Assembly: GCA_964035545.1 (NCBI GenBank)
Contig: OZ037767.1
Location: forward strand, 5,765,680-5,829,679
Length of the DNA stretch: 64,000 bases
DNA from: Bugula neritina
Taxonomy: Eukaryota > Bryozoa > Gymnolaemata > Cheilostomatida > Bugulidae
Direction of reading: 5' to 3'
Numbering within the stretch: position 1 is the first letter of the stretch; each line of letters starts with the position of its first letter. A model generated the notes under the pieces. That model had not been told where the DNA came from. It was given only the letters and a program-made list of their open reading frames with translations, and did not search any database. A program made the position numbers and the translations under genes. This document shows positions 19,801 through 30,804 of this stretch, piece by piece.

Positions 19801-21498
19801 CTACTAAAATTGCTCCTACAGCCAAACCAGCTGTGAAGATTGTTTTTGTCAGTGTATTCTGGTACTTGTCTTTACACACCATCGCAAACTACAATAACCA
19901 CATGCTGTTTCTCTGTTGAATAAAAGTAACAGTACAATATATGTATTTCATTAGCAGTAATAGTGGCAGCAGTGTCAGTAATAGTAGTAGCAGCAACTGT
20001 AGCAGCAGCAGTAGCAGTGACAATAGTAGCAATACCAGTATGCAGTAGCAGCAATAGTAGCAATAGTAGCAGTAGTAGTAGCAGTATGCAGTAGTAGTAG
20101 TAGTAGTAGTATCAGTAGCAGTAGTATAGTAGTAGTAGTAGCAGTATGCAGTAGTAGCAGCAGTAGTAGTAGTAGTATCAGTAGCAGCAGCAGCAATAGT
20201 AGTAGCAATAGTACCAATAGTAGCAGTAGTAGCAGTAGCAGCAATAGTAGCAGTAGCAGTGTGCAGTAGTATCAGTAGCAGTGTGCAGTAGTATCAGTAG
20301 CAGTAGCAGCAATAGTAGTAGCAATAGTACCAATAGTAGCAGCAGTAGCAGTAGCAGCAATAGTAGCAGTAGCAGTGTGCAGTAGTATCAGTAGCAGTAG
20401 TAGCAATAGTAGCAATAGTAGCAATAGTAGCAGTAGTAGCAGTAGTAGTAGTAGCAACAGTAATAGTAATAGTAGCAGTAGCAGTAGTCTGACTATAAGG
20501 ATGGCTAAATTTGTATACTTCTAATCAACAACAATGTTAAAATAGTAAAAGTAATAGAAATGAAATTTATCTTGCTTACCCGTTCATTAAGAGTGACTCC
20601 CCAGTACACTGATTTATCAAACACATGTTCTTCACACTCAACAGTCTCATTATTATTATTATTATATATTTTACAAGAATCAAGGATTCCATCTTTATCA
20701 ATTGGTATCCATTGATATATTGATTGATTGTGAACTTCACTGAATGGAGAGAAGCTGTCATTTTCCCAGTCTGGCAGTTTGCATCTAAAAATAACCTTAT
20801 ATGCATGTTTTTGAGAAGTTTATCTAAATTTCAATTCATATATGCATTATTTTGATGTCACAATAAGTAGCAACCTGGAAGAGTTAACAGAAATTCCATT
20901 TTACTGCATATCAAGTTTTTGTTGAACTTTTTTTCACTCAGATCTATTTAGTCTTTGTAAAATAACTCACATTTTTGAAAAGAAGTGTTCTATAAGCAGT
21001 GGGAGGGGGGGGGGTGACTGAGTGCAGTCATCCATGGCTTTTGAGTTTGAAGTTAGGAGCTCTCAACTCTAAACTTGAGAACTCTAAACTACTGCACTCA
21101 TTTACCCCAACTCGAAGCTGCTTATACAACAGAAGCAAACCCGGTCTTCTAACTTGCAAGTCAGCTTACTACTAACCATTACACTATAGAAGGGGGAGGG
21201 GGGATAGAGAATCTCATCACTACACTAACATTTGTAAATGACCCATACTAACATTCTATGGCTACTCAAGTCTATTGAATTTTTTAGCACTAAATGTTGT
21301 TAATGCTCACGGCTGACCATTGCAATTAGTAGCGTATAGAAACTCTTACCTGTGATGAGGCGTTATGGAGTAAAACACTATTGCTAAAAAATGCATGGAG
21401 CAGGCCATCGACCCCAACGAGACTATAGAAAGTTGAATCCATTGATATACACCCAAAGCTCCCACTCCCTCTAGTATTTCGTCTATCTTTGATGGCAT
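13855..21498 (-). CDS. SLC22-type organic ion transporter, paralog A
   Basis: Complement of exons 13855-13942, 14824-14981, 15526-15707, 16647-16873, 17491-17709, 18115-18286, 19040-19194, 19785-19888, 20580-20784 and 21350-21498; 552 residues, all junctions GT-AG and in phase. Predicted 12-helix major facilitator of the SLC22 (OCT/OCTN/OAT) family in the plasma membrane. Exon 1 starts MPSKIDEILEGVGALG, the typical SLC22 N-terminus. Exon 2 is the large extracellular loop between helices 1 and 2, with sequons NDS, NQS and an Asn run ending in NET. The MFS loop 2-3 signature reads ADRFGRK, the central loop ETPHYL, and the C-terminal end of helix 12 LLPDTNNQKLPE (usual form PET). The tail is acidic (EDDIEGKIEKFEM). 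The substrate cannot be read from sequence. Closest paralog in the window is B. Intron 2 holds a long TAG/CAG repeat, intron 3 a SINE and intron 9 a minisatellite. Confidence 0.88.
14160..14362. repeat. Degenerate ~21-25 bp minisatellite
   Basis: Repeated variants of TTTGTGAATTGCGTAGTAG with GGTAAATCA inserts, about eight degenerate units, inside the last intron (intron 9) of transporter gene A. The minus-strand open frame across it is a repeat artefact. Confidence 0.75.
16345..16430 (+). mobile_element. tRNA-derived SINE-like head (family 2)
   Basis: Contains an A box (TGGTGTAATGGTTAGCG) and a perfect B box (GGTTCGAATCC) spaced as in a tRNA gene, but the acceptor arms do not pair. It is therefore a tRNA-derived repeat or pseudogene rather than a tRNA. 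It sits in intron 7 of gene A, antisense to the gene. A related copy begins with the same CAGTGGTCCATG at 49250-49333 on the minus strand. Confidence 0.6.
19532..19748 (+). mobile_element. tRNA-derived SINE-like element (family 1), copy 1
   Basis: Head with A box (GTGGTCTAGGGGTTA) and exact B box (GGTTCGAACCCC), then a conserved body: GGTCATTGGTGATG, CATCCAGTCATAATTGCTCC, TAGCCCGC, GGGTTCTCACATGGATAGTG. The same order occurs at 31899-32110 and, inverted, at 26622-26823. It lies in intron 3 of gene A, close to the exon 3 donor and antisense to the gene. An internal Pol III promoter is expected for such elements. Confidence 0.75.
19953..20488. repeat. Interrupted (TAG/CAG)n trinucleotide repeat
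   Basis: About 535 bp of mixed AGT/AGC/AAT triplets in intron 2 of gene A, with internal higher-order duplication: a block around GTGCAGTAGTATCAGTAGCAG recurs several times. The poly-Leu/Ala frames on the minus strand are artefacts. A shorter tract in the equivalent intron of gene B (29516-29583) is flanked by similar sequence. Confidence 0.93.
21129..21195 (-). mobile_element. tRNA-like SINE head, degraded
   Basis: Minus strand reads TATAGTGTAATGGTTAG (A-box-like) and, about 35 nt on, GGGTTTGCTTC (a decayed B box). It resembles family 2 heads at 16345 and 49250 and lies in intron 1 of no complete tRNA fold. It sits between exons 1 and 2 of gene A, next to a G-run at about 21001-21014. Confidence 0.4.
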
Positions 21499-22666
21499 CT
21501 CTTTTTAAAAGTAGCTTTCAATTGTAAAAAAATTGAAAACTAGTGTCCAGCATTGATGAAGCAGTAAAAGCTTTATTAATGTGCTTAATGGATTAACTTG
21601 CAACCATGAAATGTTTTATTTTCTAATAATGCGTTTTATCTAATCAGATAAACATTTGTGTAATTGTTTATTAAATGTTTTTAGCCTTTAATTATTTGAA
21701 TATGTCTATTATATTATCTAGTTATTGTCATTAGCACGTACAAGTTATTAGCAATTCCAAAAAACATTCTCATTCAAGTCCTCAAGTGTTTCCTGTTATA
21801 ATATTTTTTAATGCTAGAGATTCTAACTGGAAGATTTAATACTATTTATATACTATTAGTGCTTGTAGTTACGTACATATGCACCTTAACATGTCCTTAG
21901 GCTATAATAGCACATAAAAATTATCAACAATTTAAAAAAAAACATTTTCTTCATAATGTTTTTTTTGTTAGAGACAGAATATAGAGCTAATCATATTTTA
22001 TTTGTAATTAAATCTACAGTATTCATCTTATTGGCTTAAAGGTAAAGCTGCCACAAACTCACAAACTGATTTGAATTTAGCCAAAGTTATCCAATGCCCT
22101 TATTGTCATTTAATCGATGTGTCAACATATGTATCATGGATAGCATATCATATAACATGAATGACCTAATACAAATTTATTCTGCCGGTAGATTATGTAA
22201 TATTATTTATCAAACTTAGTTTTAGCAACTGATGATTTGAAGAAAATTAAAGTGTTTGTGTAATTTAATGGAGCAATTCAGTTAGTTGTAAAAACAGTTT
22301 CAATAAATGAATAAACAAATAGTATGGTTGATTGCACTCATTGTTTTGTGGATATAAAAATACAGGATCAATCATAAAAATTGAACAGAACACACAGCTT
22401 TAGCAACATAAAAAACAATATAAGATTTGAGCGTAAAATAAAATTATTACAGCTAATAATTTCATAGTCGTCTCCAATAAACATATTATTAGATTGAAAT
22501 TCAACTGCAAACACTTAGAAACTTTATGTCACTACAACCATAAGGCAGTAAGCAGACAGCATGCAGAGCAAGCATCACTTATGTCATAAACTTTATAAGA
22601 CATATACATAGCTTATATGACATAGGACATGGAAAGCATAGGGGGTGGGTGGGAGAGGGTGGCGTC
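21499..22666. other. Intergenic, between 5' end of A and 3' end of B
   Basis: 1.17 kb spacer between two genes in the same (minus) orientation. It should hold the promoter and 5' UTR of A and the 3' UTR of B. No TATA box or repeat could be assigned with confidence. Confidence 0.5.
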
Positions 22667-25600
22667 TTATGAAGTTAGATTCGCTTTGGAACTCATTTCG
22701 AACTTTTCTATTTCATTATCATCATCCTCATTATTATCACTATCTCTGTCTGTATCAAGTTGACTAAAATAATTGCACAAAGTAGATTAGTCAAGTGCCA
22801 AACGAATAGTTTTAAAATAAAGCTGAATAAAGACCATTTCTATAAATATATGCAGTATTTTAACAATAATTTTTACTCTTCGTTGCATATATAAAATTGA
22901 AATACCTCACCAACTTCAATGCTAAAAAAGCACATAATTATATTATTGTTTGGTACATGCAGAATTATCTTGATAGCAGCTGCAGTGCTTGGACAAACCC
23001 ACACGCGCACACACGCACACACATGCACACATATGCACTCAGGCACACACATGCACGTTCCTCTCTCCCTGCATGAATTTGTTTACACTCACTTTCCAGT
23101 CATAAACAAATTGGCTTCAGTAATACTCTCAGGTAGTTTCTGGTTATTAGTCTCTGGTAAAAAGTAGGCTAGAATTGCTCCCACCAACATAGTTAAGCCA
23201 AATATGAGAGCCCCCAGGTTAGGCCCGAACATAGTCTGTACATATAGGTACTGCAAATATAGGTAAAAATTCAAATAAGTTTTTTTCTAAAAACCTTCAA
23301 CAATAAAAAAAGAAATTCAACTTTTTATAATAAAGTCTACTACAGAGGCTTTTTTGCACTTTTTGTACTAGAGTTAGCCTAGACATGTATAATCAGTATT
23401 GTTAAGCCAAATGTTGTTACCAAGTCCACAATTATAGGAGAAAGAATCACACCAATTCTGGCAAATAGGGAACACAGTCCGACTAGGGTTGCTCTCAGAG
23501 TTGTAGGAAAAACTTCGCTACTCCAGAAATAATCAAAACTAAAGACTACAGTGATTGCCAGTTTTCCAACCATTGCTATGGCAACCAGAACATAGCCTAC
23601 AATAGAAGTAATATAGGTATCTGTTATGATAAATATTTCATCGATTGAATTGCAATACAGTATACAACTAGGCTATAGCAGTAAGCTATTCACATATTCA
23701 TCTTTCAATCGCATATTAATAATAATACATTTTTACCAAGAATTATGATGAGTCATGGTAATATATAATGATATTTAGGTGTGAGTGTTTTATTTGTATT
23801 GAATAAAAGTTTAAAAACTGCTAGTGCGCTCCGATGTTTGGGAGAAGCTAAAATTTGTGTAAATTCAAATCGACTTTGAATGAAAATCTTGCCTTTAGCT
23901 TTTTACATTATCAGAAATAAATTTGTTTAAAAATTTATACAAAACACAGTTTTTTATCCTCTGGAGATATACGAATTTTAGTTTATGCAAATATCAGTAA
24001 CAGCATTAGTTTGGACTACCTATACAATCCATAAAAGCATTCATCTAGGTTGGCAGTTTAATTTTAGTTGTAAGAAAATATATATAATACTAACCATAGG
24101 TTTACAATGTAGTGTTAAAAATATATCAGATACTCTTGCTAAAAGGATTTAGTTTTTAGGTATCAGAGTTGGTATGCAATATTTGCTCTGTACGATTGCT
24201 CATAGCTACCAATCTGCTTTGAAATAGGCAATGTTAATTCAATCATAATACAGCGTGGGACTGACTCCCTTTCCCCTACATCGTTATATGGAATACAACT
24301 GAAGCTGGAAGTGTTTTTAGGCACATCCACATGCGTTGTGTGTTTTCAATGACATAACAATTATTCTTTCCGATCCGACAAGACATGTATAATAACATTG
24401 AAATTTATTCTTACATGTATTACTATAGTTCATTTTTTGCGTCATTATATTTTATTATTTTTATTGTCATGTATTTCATGACTTCCGCTACTCGAACAGG
24501 ACAAAGCGGAGATAGGTGAGAATGTATTTTATGACTTCTCAATTGTCATTTGCATTGCTTTACCCCCTCCCATCCTGCAGGACTCTTTTTTGCAGCATGA
24601 GCTTAACTCTAAATTAAGCTAAATAGTTCACTTACTCTAGCTTCACTTTGCCACCCTGAGTAAGATTCACATCATAATTAAATTAGCAAGTTGTTGCATA
24701 TATATAAATACCTGAAACACTCATGTAGGCATAAATGAAAGCATTGACAGTTAAAGCAATTGCTCCAAGCAAAAGGAAGAACATGAATGGAGCTTTTCTT
24801 CCAGTCTTCTTAGAAATTATGATAAACAATGCTTGCGGCAACTCCGCCGCCCCTGATATGATGTTATTGATGAATACACTTCCCGTCAAGTTCCCGACGT
24901 TAAAGCTCAAACCATAAAATCCCAGCCCAGCAATGAACCTATACATGTATATAAAATATCAAAATTTTCAGTAATTAGCAGGTGTGAGTGGTTTAAAATG
25001 CTACACAACAAATAACATAATGCAAAATGAGAGCTAGAATTATGTAACTAAATTTTGCTAATATTATTTAATTAATTTTTTATATTACAAGCATTGATTC
25101 ACATTAATACTTCTTACTTACCTCCAACTAATTTAGGATTTGCTTTTAATTTTTTCATTTTAAATTTAAATAACCATAAACTTTATATCAACAGTTAAGA
25201 AACTTTATTTTAGATTTTTAAGCTTCTTTTCCATATTAATTTCGCAAACTTATAGGAAAAGATTAAAGAGCTTTACCTACTCATTGAACATATGCATAAG
25301 TTGCTGTTTATCATATTCCCAACTATGACTTAGTGCCCTGTGAAAGTATACACTGAGATTATTTTGTAAAAGTAATTTTTTACTATATCTGAATACAATA
25401 CAATTTAAATTTAGGCTTATTTAAATAGTGCACTACATTTACACTTCATTTTACTTCAAAAGTAATCTTATCTGCAAGCTTTTTGTAATTTATAAATTTG
25501 GAGTTGCCTTCTTTTTGAAAATGGGCTTTTACCTAAAATACTAGTAGAATTGTTATTGAACAGTGTAGAACGCATATATAAAGGATTGTGTTTTACCACC

Positions 25601-28600
25601 ATACTTTGTTGTATACATTTATACATATGAATAGCATATTTTATAACTCAACATATTCTACTACTCGAAGTGTTGAATTTCTCACCAGAGGTAGAAGAAT
25701 ATGATGGCTCGTTTTATCAAAACCGGAGCTTTTAAAAGGGTTTTCAGTTTCTCTGCAACAACTGAAGACTGGTCTTCATTAAGCTTGTCTATTGACTTAG
25801 AACTGAAGTCTCTACCATTCATTTCAGCCATTTTTTGAAACAAGCTTCCGGCTTCCTTTTCTCTTCGGCTAGTAACCAGGTAGTGGGGGGTTTCCTTCAG
25901 AAATCTGGAACACAATCGAAAACTTGCAAAAGCAATTTATGAATGAGAAGAACTTTTTTTACTAAATAAAAAAAGCACAATCAAAATGTGAATTTTGTTT
26001 CATTAGTTTACTGGTTGGTTAATAGTTTAACTTGTCATTTAGTTCATCAGTTCAAAAAATTAATGCTATGTCCTACATTGCTTATAGTGATAGTTCCTGT
26101 TCAACAATAAATAAAATTTAAATGAGTTTATAAATTTATCATAATTTTATGCCTTTTGCTTTCACTTTGCTGTTCAGCTGCATTAGGACTAAGAAAAAAT
26201 CATTACTTGCTTACTTATAGAATTATTGTATCATACTCATATAGTCACAGTTATTACCAGAAAATGGAAAAAGTTTCCCATGTTAGAAGAAAACTGTTTA
26301 ATAATTTTCACACAGTGTAGCTATAAAAAAAACAAATCTTACAGAATCATGACAATTCCGAAAGCCAGTGGAGGAATAGAAATTGCAAGCTGAAACCAAT
26401 TCCAGTCCTGAATGTAGAATGCAAAGAGTGACGTGAGCATAGAGCCATATGACCAAAACATAGACCTGAATGCAATGGAATACGCTCTGGCTGATGGGCC
26501 CACAACTTCCATGTCTGCAAAATAGATTATTTCACAAAATGAAGACTAGTGTGTAACTAAACTATCATCAAGCAGTGCAGCCTGAGTTTGGAGTAATAGT
26601 ATGATAAAAGACTCACACAAATTTATAGTCACCATCCCCATGAGAAACCTCTGATGGAAGGGGTTTTTGTTAAATTCAGCAAAGCACTTATTCAGATGGG
26701 GCACAGGAGCAATTATGACTAGAAGCTTTTCTTAAAATCACTAATGGCCTTTGTCAGGGCTCGAACATATGACTTCCTGCTTACTAGGCAACCTCTAACC
26801 TCTAACCCCTAAACCAGGACTTTATTGATAGAGTACAATCTTCCTCTGGAATGACAATAAACATTCATGTAGTACTACTAATATTAATAAATACTCATAC
26901 TAGTAATTGTCTTCTCTCTTATGACTAATTGTCAAGGGTGAATAACTTTCAATATGAATACTCTATTATACTACCCGCAATCCTTTACTTGTTTCCTCTC
27001 TTTTTTCTTACACATAAAATATAACAGTCTTGTAAACTACAACTCTACTTATTTTATTCCAATAACTAATATAACTAAGATGGCACCAGTCTCCACCTCA
27101 ACAGGCTGTTCCCTTTGATTAATAGTATAATAGTAAAACAAAAACGCCCTTATTACATGGCAGTATAGGTGGGAGTTTCATTGTACTACTTTGCTTACAA
27201 GTGTAGAGCAAACCATCATTCGCTACTATTTCAGCTCTGCAATTGGTAATGTAAGAGTTCAAACCTCTGCAACACCAGAAGCCATAGTTCTTGTATTATT
27301 CAACGTGTAATTAAATAACATAAATATTGGTTTTGATTTACTAAAGTATAATATTTTATTACAGCTACTAGTTAAAGTGAAATGCAGTAAAGTAGCCTGA
27401 AAAAATGTACCCGTCACTTGCAGTACTAACAGCACCGCCTATAAAACAGACACTCCCAGCTTTTATTTCTTTTATAGTTCTATTTTTATTGCTAGCTACT
27501 AAAGTCTACGAAAGTTTAAGGTAAGCTAATCACTTTAACTTTACTAAAAATTATTTCAGTTATTTTAGCTTCAGCTAAATTTAAATCAGCTTATTGGTGC
27601 ATTTATAATATTGTAGTCTGAGTTGTTTAAAAATGCTAATATGTGGTTTTTACCTCTTGTGGTACAGCAGCTATAAGATACAAACTATACTTAAATTGCA
27701 ATTTCTAAACATTGTTTTACTGCTATTCTTTTTACATTTTTTGTTTTCATTGCTGAACTTAAAAATTCGATATAGCACCATAAACTCAAACTATTATGTC
27801 ATAAATATGATTAAAATATTGTCAACTTTATCTACCTGTAGTTACTATGATATCTTAAAAATAATTTTACATTTATATTAAGTAGAAAATTTGATTAAAT
27901 TAAAAGGTAAAAGTAATGCTTACTGTTTAGGATAGAATAATTATTAAAATAAACACAAAAACAAAACATATGTATATACTAATTTTATATTGAATTTATC
28001 TATAATTAATTTATATTACAAAATAAAGTATGTATTGATTAGAAAAGTGACTTACTTATAACGTGTGCCAAAAGTGCAATGCCTACTCCACAGACGGCTA
28101 CAATAAACCTAAAGGCAGCAAACATGTGGAAGCTGACGGAGAAAGCAGCAGCTATGCCAGCTGCACCAGCAACAAACATAGCGCATATGTTCACCAGTCT
28201 ACGACCAAACCTAAAATATTATACATGCAGTAGTGATTAGAAAAATATTTCTGAAAACACCATACCTATAATGCTTATAACTTTATCAGGGAAACTAAGA
28301 AAATTTTTAGCATCAGGATGAATCAGATTTTTCAAATAAGGTACACATATAATCAACATATTTCCACAGTAATAAATAATTTAGACATTTTGTGTTGAGA
28401 CATTACATGGGCATCGAAAGCTTTGCTGAATCAGTACAGCTTTAATTGTATTTTCATAGCTATGTTAGCCATAACATTATGTTTTTCCCGTTGTGTTGAA
28501 TGCTGTGTATACAAATATTCTGGCTGCATGCCAACAAACAAGCTAATTTTTCAAACTTTTGCCAAATTTAGTCTTAATGGTCAAGGCAACAGATTTCACA

Positions 28601-30804
28601 ATCAGCAATAAAACACTGTAGATAGAACACCCAGTTTCAAAGTCTCTATAGGCTTATCATAATTCTTGCGGCTGAAAACAAAATTGATAAGGTACTGCAA
28701 CTATTTTAGGGCATATGTAGCTTGATTAAATACAACTGATAATGCATACCCTGGTCAGGTGCAAATTTAAAATGTGCATCATTTAGTTTAAGTTTGTGGT
28801 TTCCAAACCAGCTAGTTGCATGTCAAAGCAAGTAGAAGCTACCATACTTAGAATTTAGATAATAATATATTAGAGTAAAATTATATTGCATATGGTTTAA
28901 ATTTTTCTTTACTATAGCTAACTGCTACATAATTATCTGAAGCAACATTCAAAAGAAACGTATTTTAACATTTTTATAAAAGGACTATAATTTAAGCTTT
29001 CAACTATTAATTAAAATAGCAACTGTCAGGGTAAGCACGGGTAAATGCTTCACTTTGTAACTTTGTGCCCTGATTACACACTTGTTTAATCGCTTACAGA
29101 GTTCTATAAATATCACTCACCTATCTGCTAAAGAGCCAATCAGAATTGCTCCAACCACTAATCCAACTGTGAAGACTACTTTGGTTACTGTGCCTTGATA
29201 TGTGTTAGCACAAACCATATTGAACTGCAACAGCACAACAGACGGCAATAAATTACATTTTTACTCATTTTCAACCATTTGTATCAGACAGTAACCCACT
29301 TTTAAAAAAATAAGTCAGCTTACTAAAATATTGCAGTTTAAACAATGGACTTATTTTAAATATATGTATAAATCACTAAGCTTATAGTCAAAAGAGTAAC
29401 AAAAGATGCCATAGTGGATGAAAAGTCTAGCTGCATCTCATACAATGTCATTGATTCATTACATATAAACTGTCTTCAGTGCTTACCTAGGAAGCCTCAT
29501 GAAAAATTTACAAGTAGTAACAGTAGTGGTAGTAGTAACAGCAGCAGCAGCAGTATAGCAGTAGCAGTAGTAGTAGTAGTAGTGTGACTAAGGGTGGTTA
29601 AATTTGTACACTTTTATTCCGCAATATTATTAGGATAAAAGCCATAGAAATGAAATTTATTTTGCTTACCCGTTCATTAAGAGTGACTCCCCAGTACACT
29701 GATTTATCAAATACATGTTCTTCACACTCAACAGTCTCATTATTATTAGTATATATTTTACAAGAATCAAGTATTCCATCTTTATCAACTGGTATCCATT
29801 GATATATTGATTGATTGTGAACTTCACTGAATGGAGAGAAAGTGTCATTTTCCCAGTCTGGTAGCTTGCATCTATAAAAGTAGGTATGAGTGAACTATAT
29901 CAAACAACATATATATCAACTAAATTAGAAAAGCTAAACTGAACTTTTAGTAATTTAATCAAAAATCAGTCAATTTTAAAAAGCACCATACTATTTAAAT
30001 AAATTTCTGTACAAAAATTGAAAAATTAACCTGATAATTAACATTTTACACCTGGGTGACAAAAAACAAAACAATTGCTATATATATAGGCTAAATATAA
30101 TAAAAAATACAAAAATACGTTATTGATACGTTTCAAGTTTTTATCAAGTATAAATTAACATTTAATTTGCATTTTTATTTTTTAGTGGTTATTATTGCTC
30201 TGTGCGTGCATTATTTTATCTTTTGTCTTAGAGTTAGCAAGTGCAAATTTAAAAAGTCACCCTATGGGCTAATTACCCAATAAAAGCAGTTAAAATAATT
30301 GAATTTTTTTGTTCTAAATTTTCTACATTAATTAATCTAAATTTACCAAATTTTGTTATAGTATGCAGAATGCCAGGGATATATATATATACCCATAATA
30401 TAAGGAATAAATTTCATTTTATAAAAAGTCTATCAGTCTTTATAATGCGTATGTGAAAATTATTTGCTACTTGCTTCACTTGCATACTTCAATAAAATTC
30501 CAGTAACCTTAGTCAAGTAAAGTCAGTCGTGCACCTTTAATTTAATTTTTTTATAGATGATTTGGATACGAAACAATACAGGTATTTTTAATTTTATAGT
30601 TACAACTTAAAATTGCAATAGTTATTACCAGATTTAATAATTATGAACAACATACCTATGCTGTGGAGTTATGGAGTGAAATACTATTGCTATGAAATGT
30701 AGCGAGCTTGCGAGAGATCCTAAACCAGCTACACACAATTGAATCCACTGGTATTTACCGAGTGCCCCCACCTCCTCCAAGACACCATCTATCTTTGACG
30801 GCAT
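22667..30804 (-). CDS. SLC22-type organic ion transporter, paralog B
   Basis: Complement of exons 22667-22763, 23093-23250, 23421-23596, 24712-24938, 25686-25904, 26343-26514, 28056-28210, 29121-29224, 29670-29871 and 30656-30804; 552 residues, in frame throughout. N-terminus MPSKIDGVLEEVGALGKYQW; MFS signature ADRFGRR; KETPHYL in the central loop; FLPETNNQKLPES after helix 12. It closely matches A in exon sizes (same 149-nt exon 1 and 227-nt exon 7). The cytoplasmic tail from exon 10 is strongly acidic (DSDNNEDDDNEIEKFEM). Exon 2 encodes the glycosylation-rich loop (NDT, NQS, NET) and is about 96% identical in DNA to exon 2 of A and D, unlike the other exons. Intron 5's neighbouring intron carries a family-1 SINE at 26622-26823. 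Function, a plasma-membrane organic cation, anion or carnitine carrier, is inferred from family only. Confidence 0.88.
26622..26823 (-). mobile_element. tRNA-derived SINE-like element (family 1), copy 2
   Basis: Minus-strand copy of the family seen at 19532 and 31899: GGTTTAGGGGTTAGAGG head (with a short internal duplication of TTAGAGG), B box GTTCGAGCCC, then CATTAGTGAT, TCATAATTGCTCCTGTGCC and GGTTTCTCATGGGGATGGTG. It lies in intron 4 of gene B and is in the same orientation as the gene. Confidence 0.75.
29516..29583. repeat. (TAG/CAG)n repeat in intron 2 of gene B
   Basis: Short mixed AGT/AGC tract next to exon 2. Its right flank (GTGACTAAGGGTGGTTAAATT) resembles the right flank of the much longer repeat in gene A (20488 onward), so the two introns share ancestry here. 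Confidence 0.85.

Noticed and set aside
19872-20457. Poly-Leu/Ala frames on the minus strand
   Set aside because: Artefact of the TAG/CAG triplet repeat in intron 2 of gene A.
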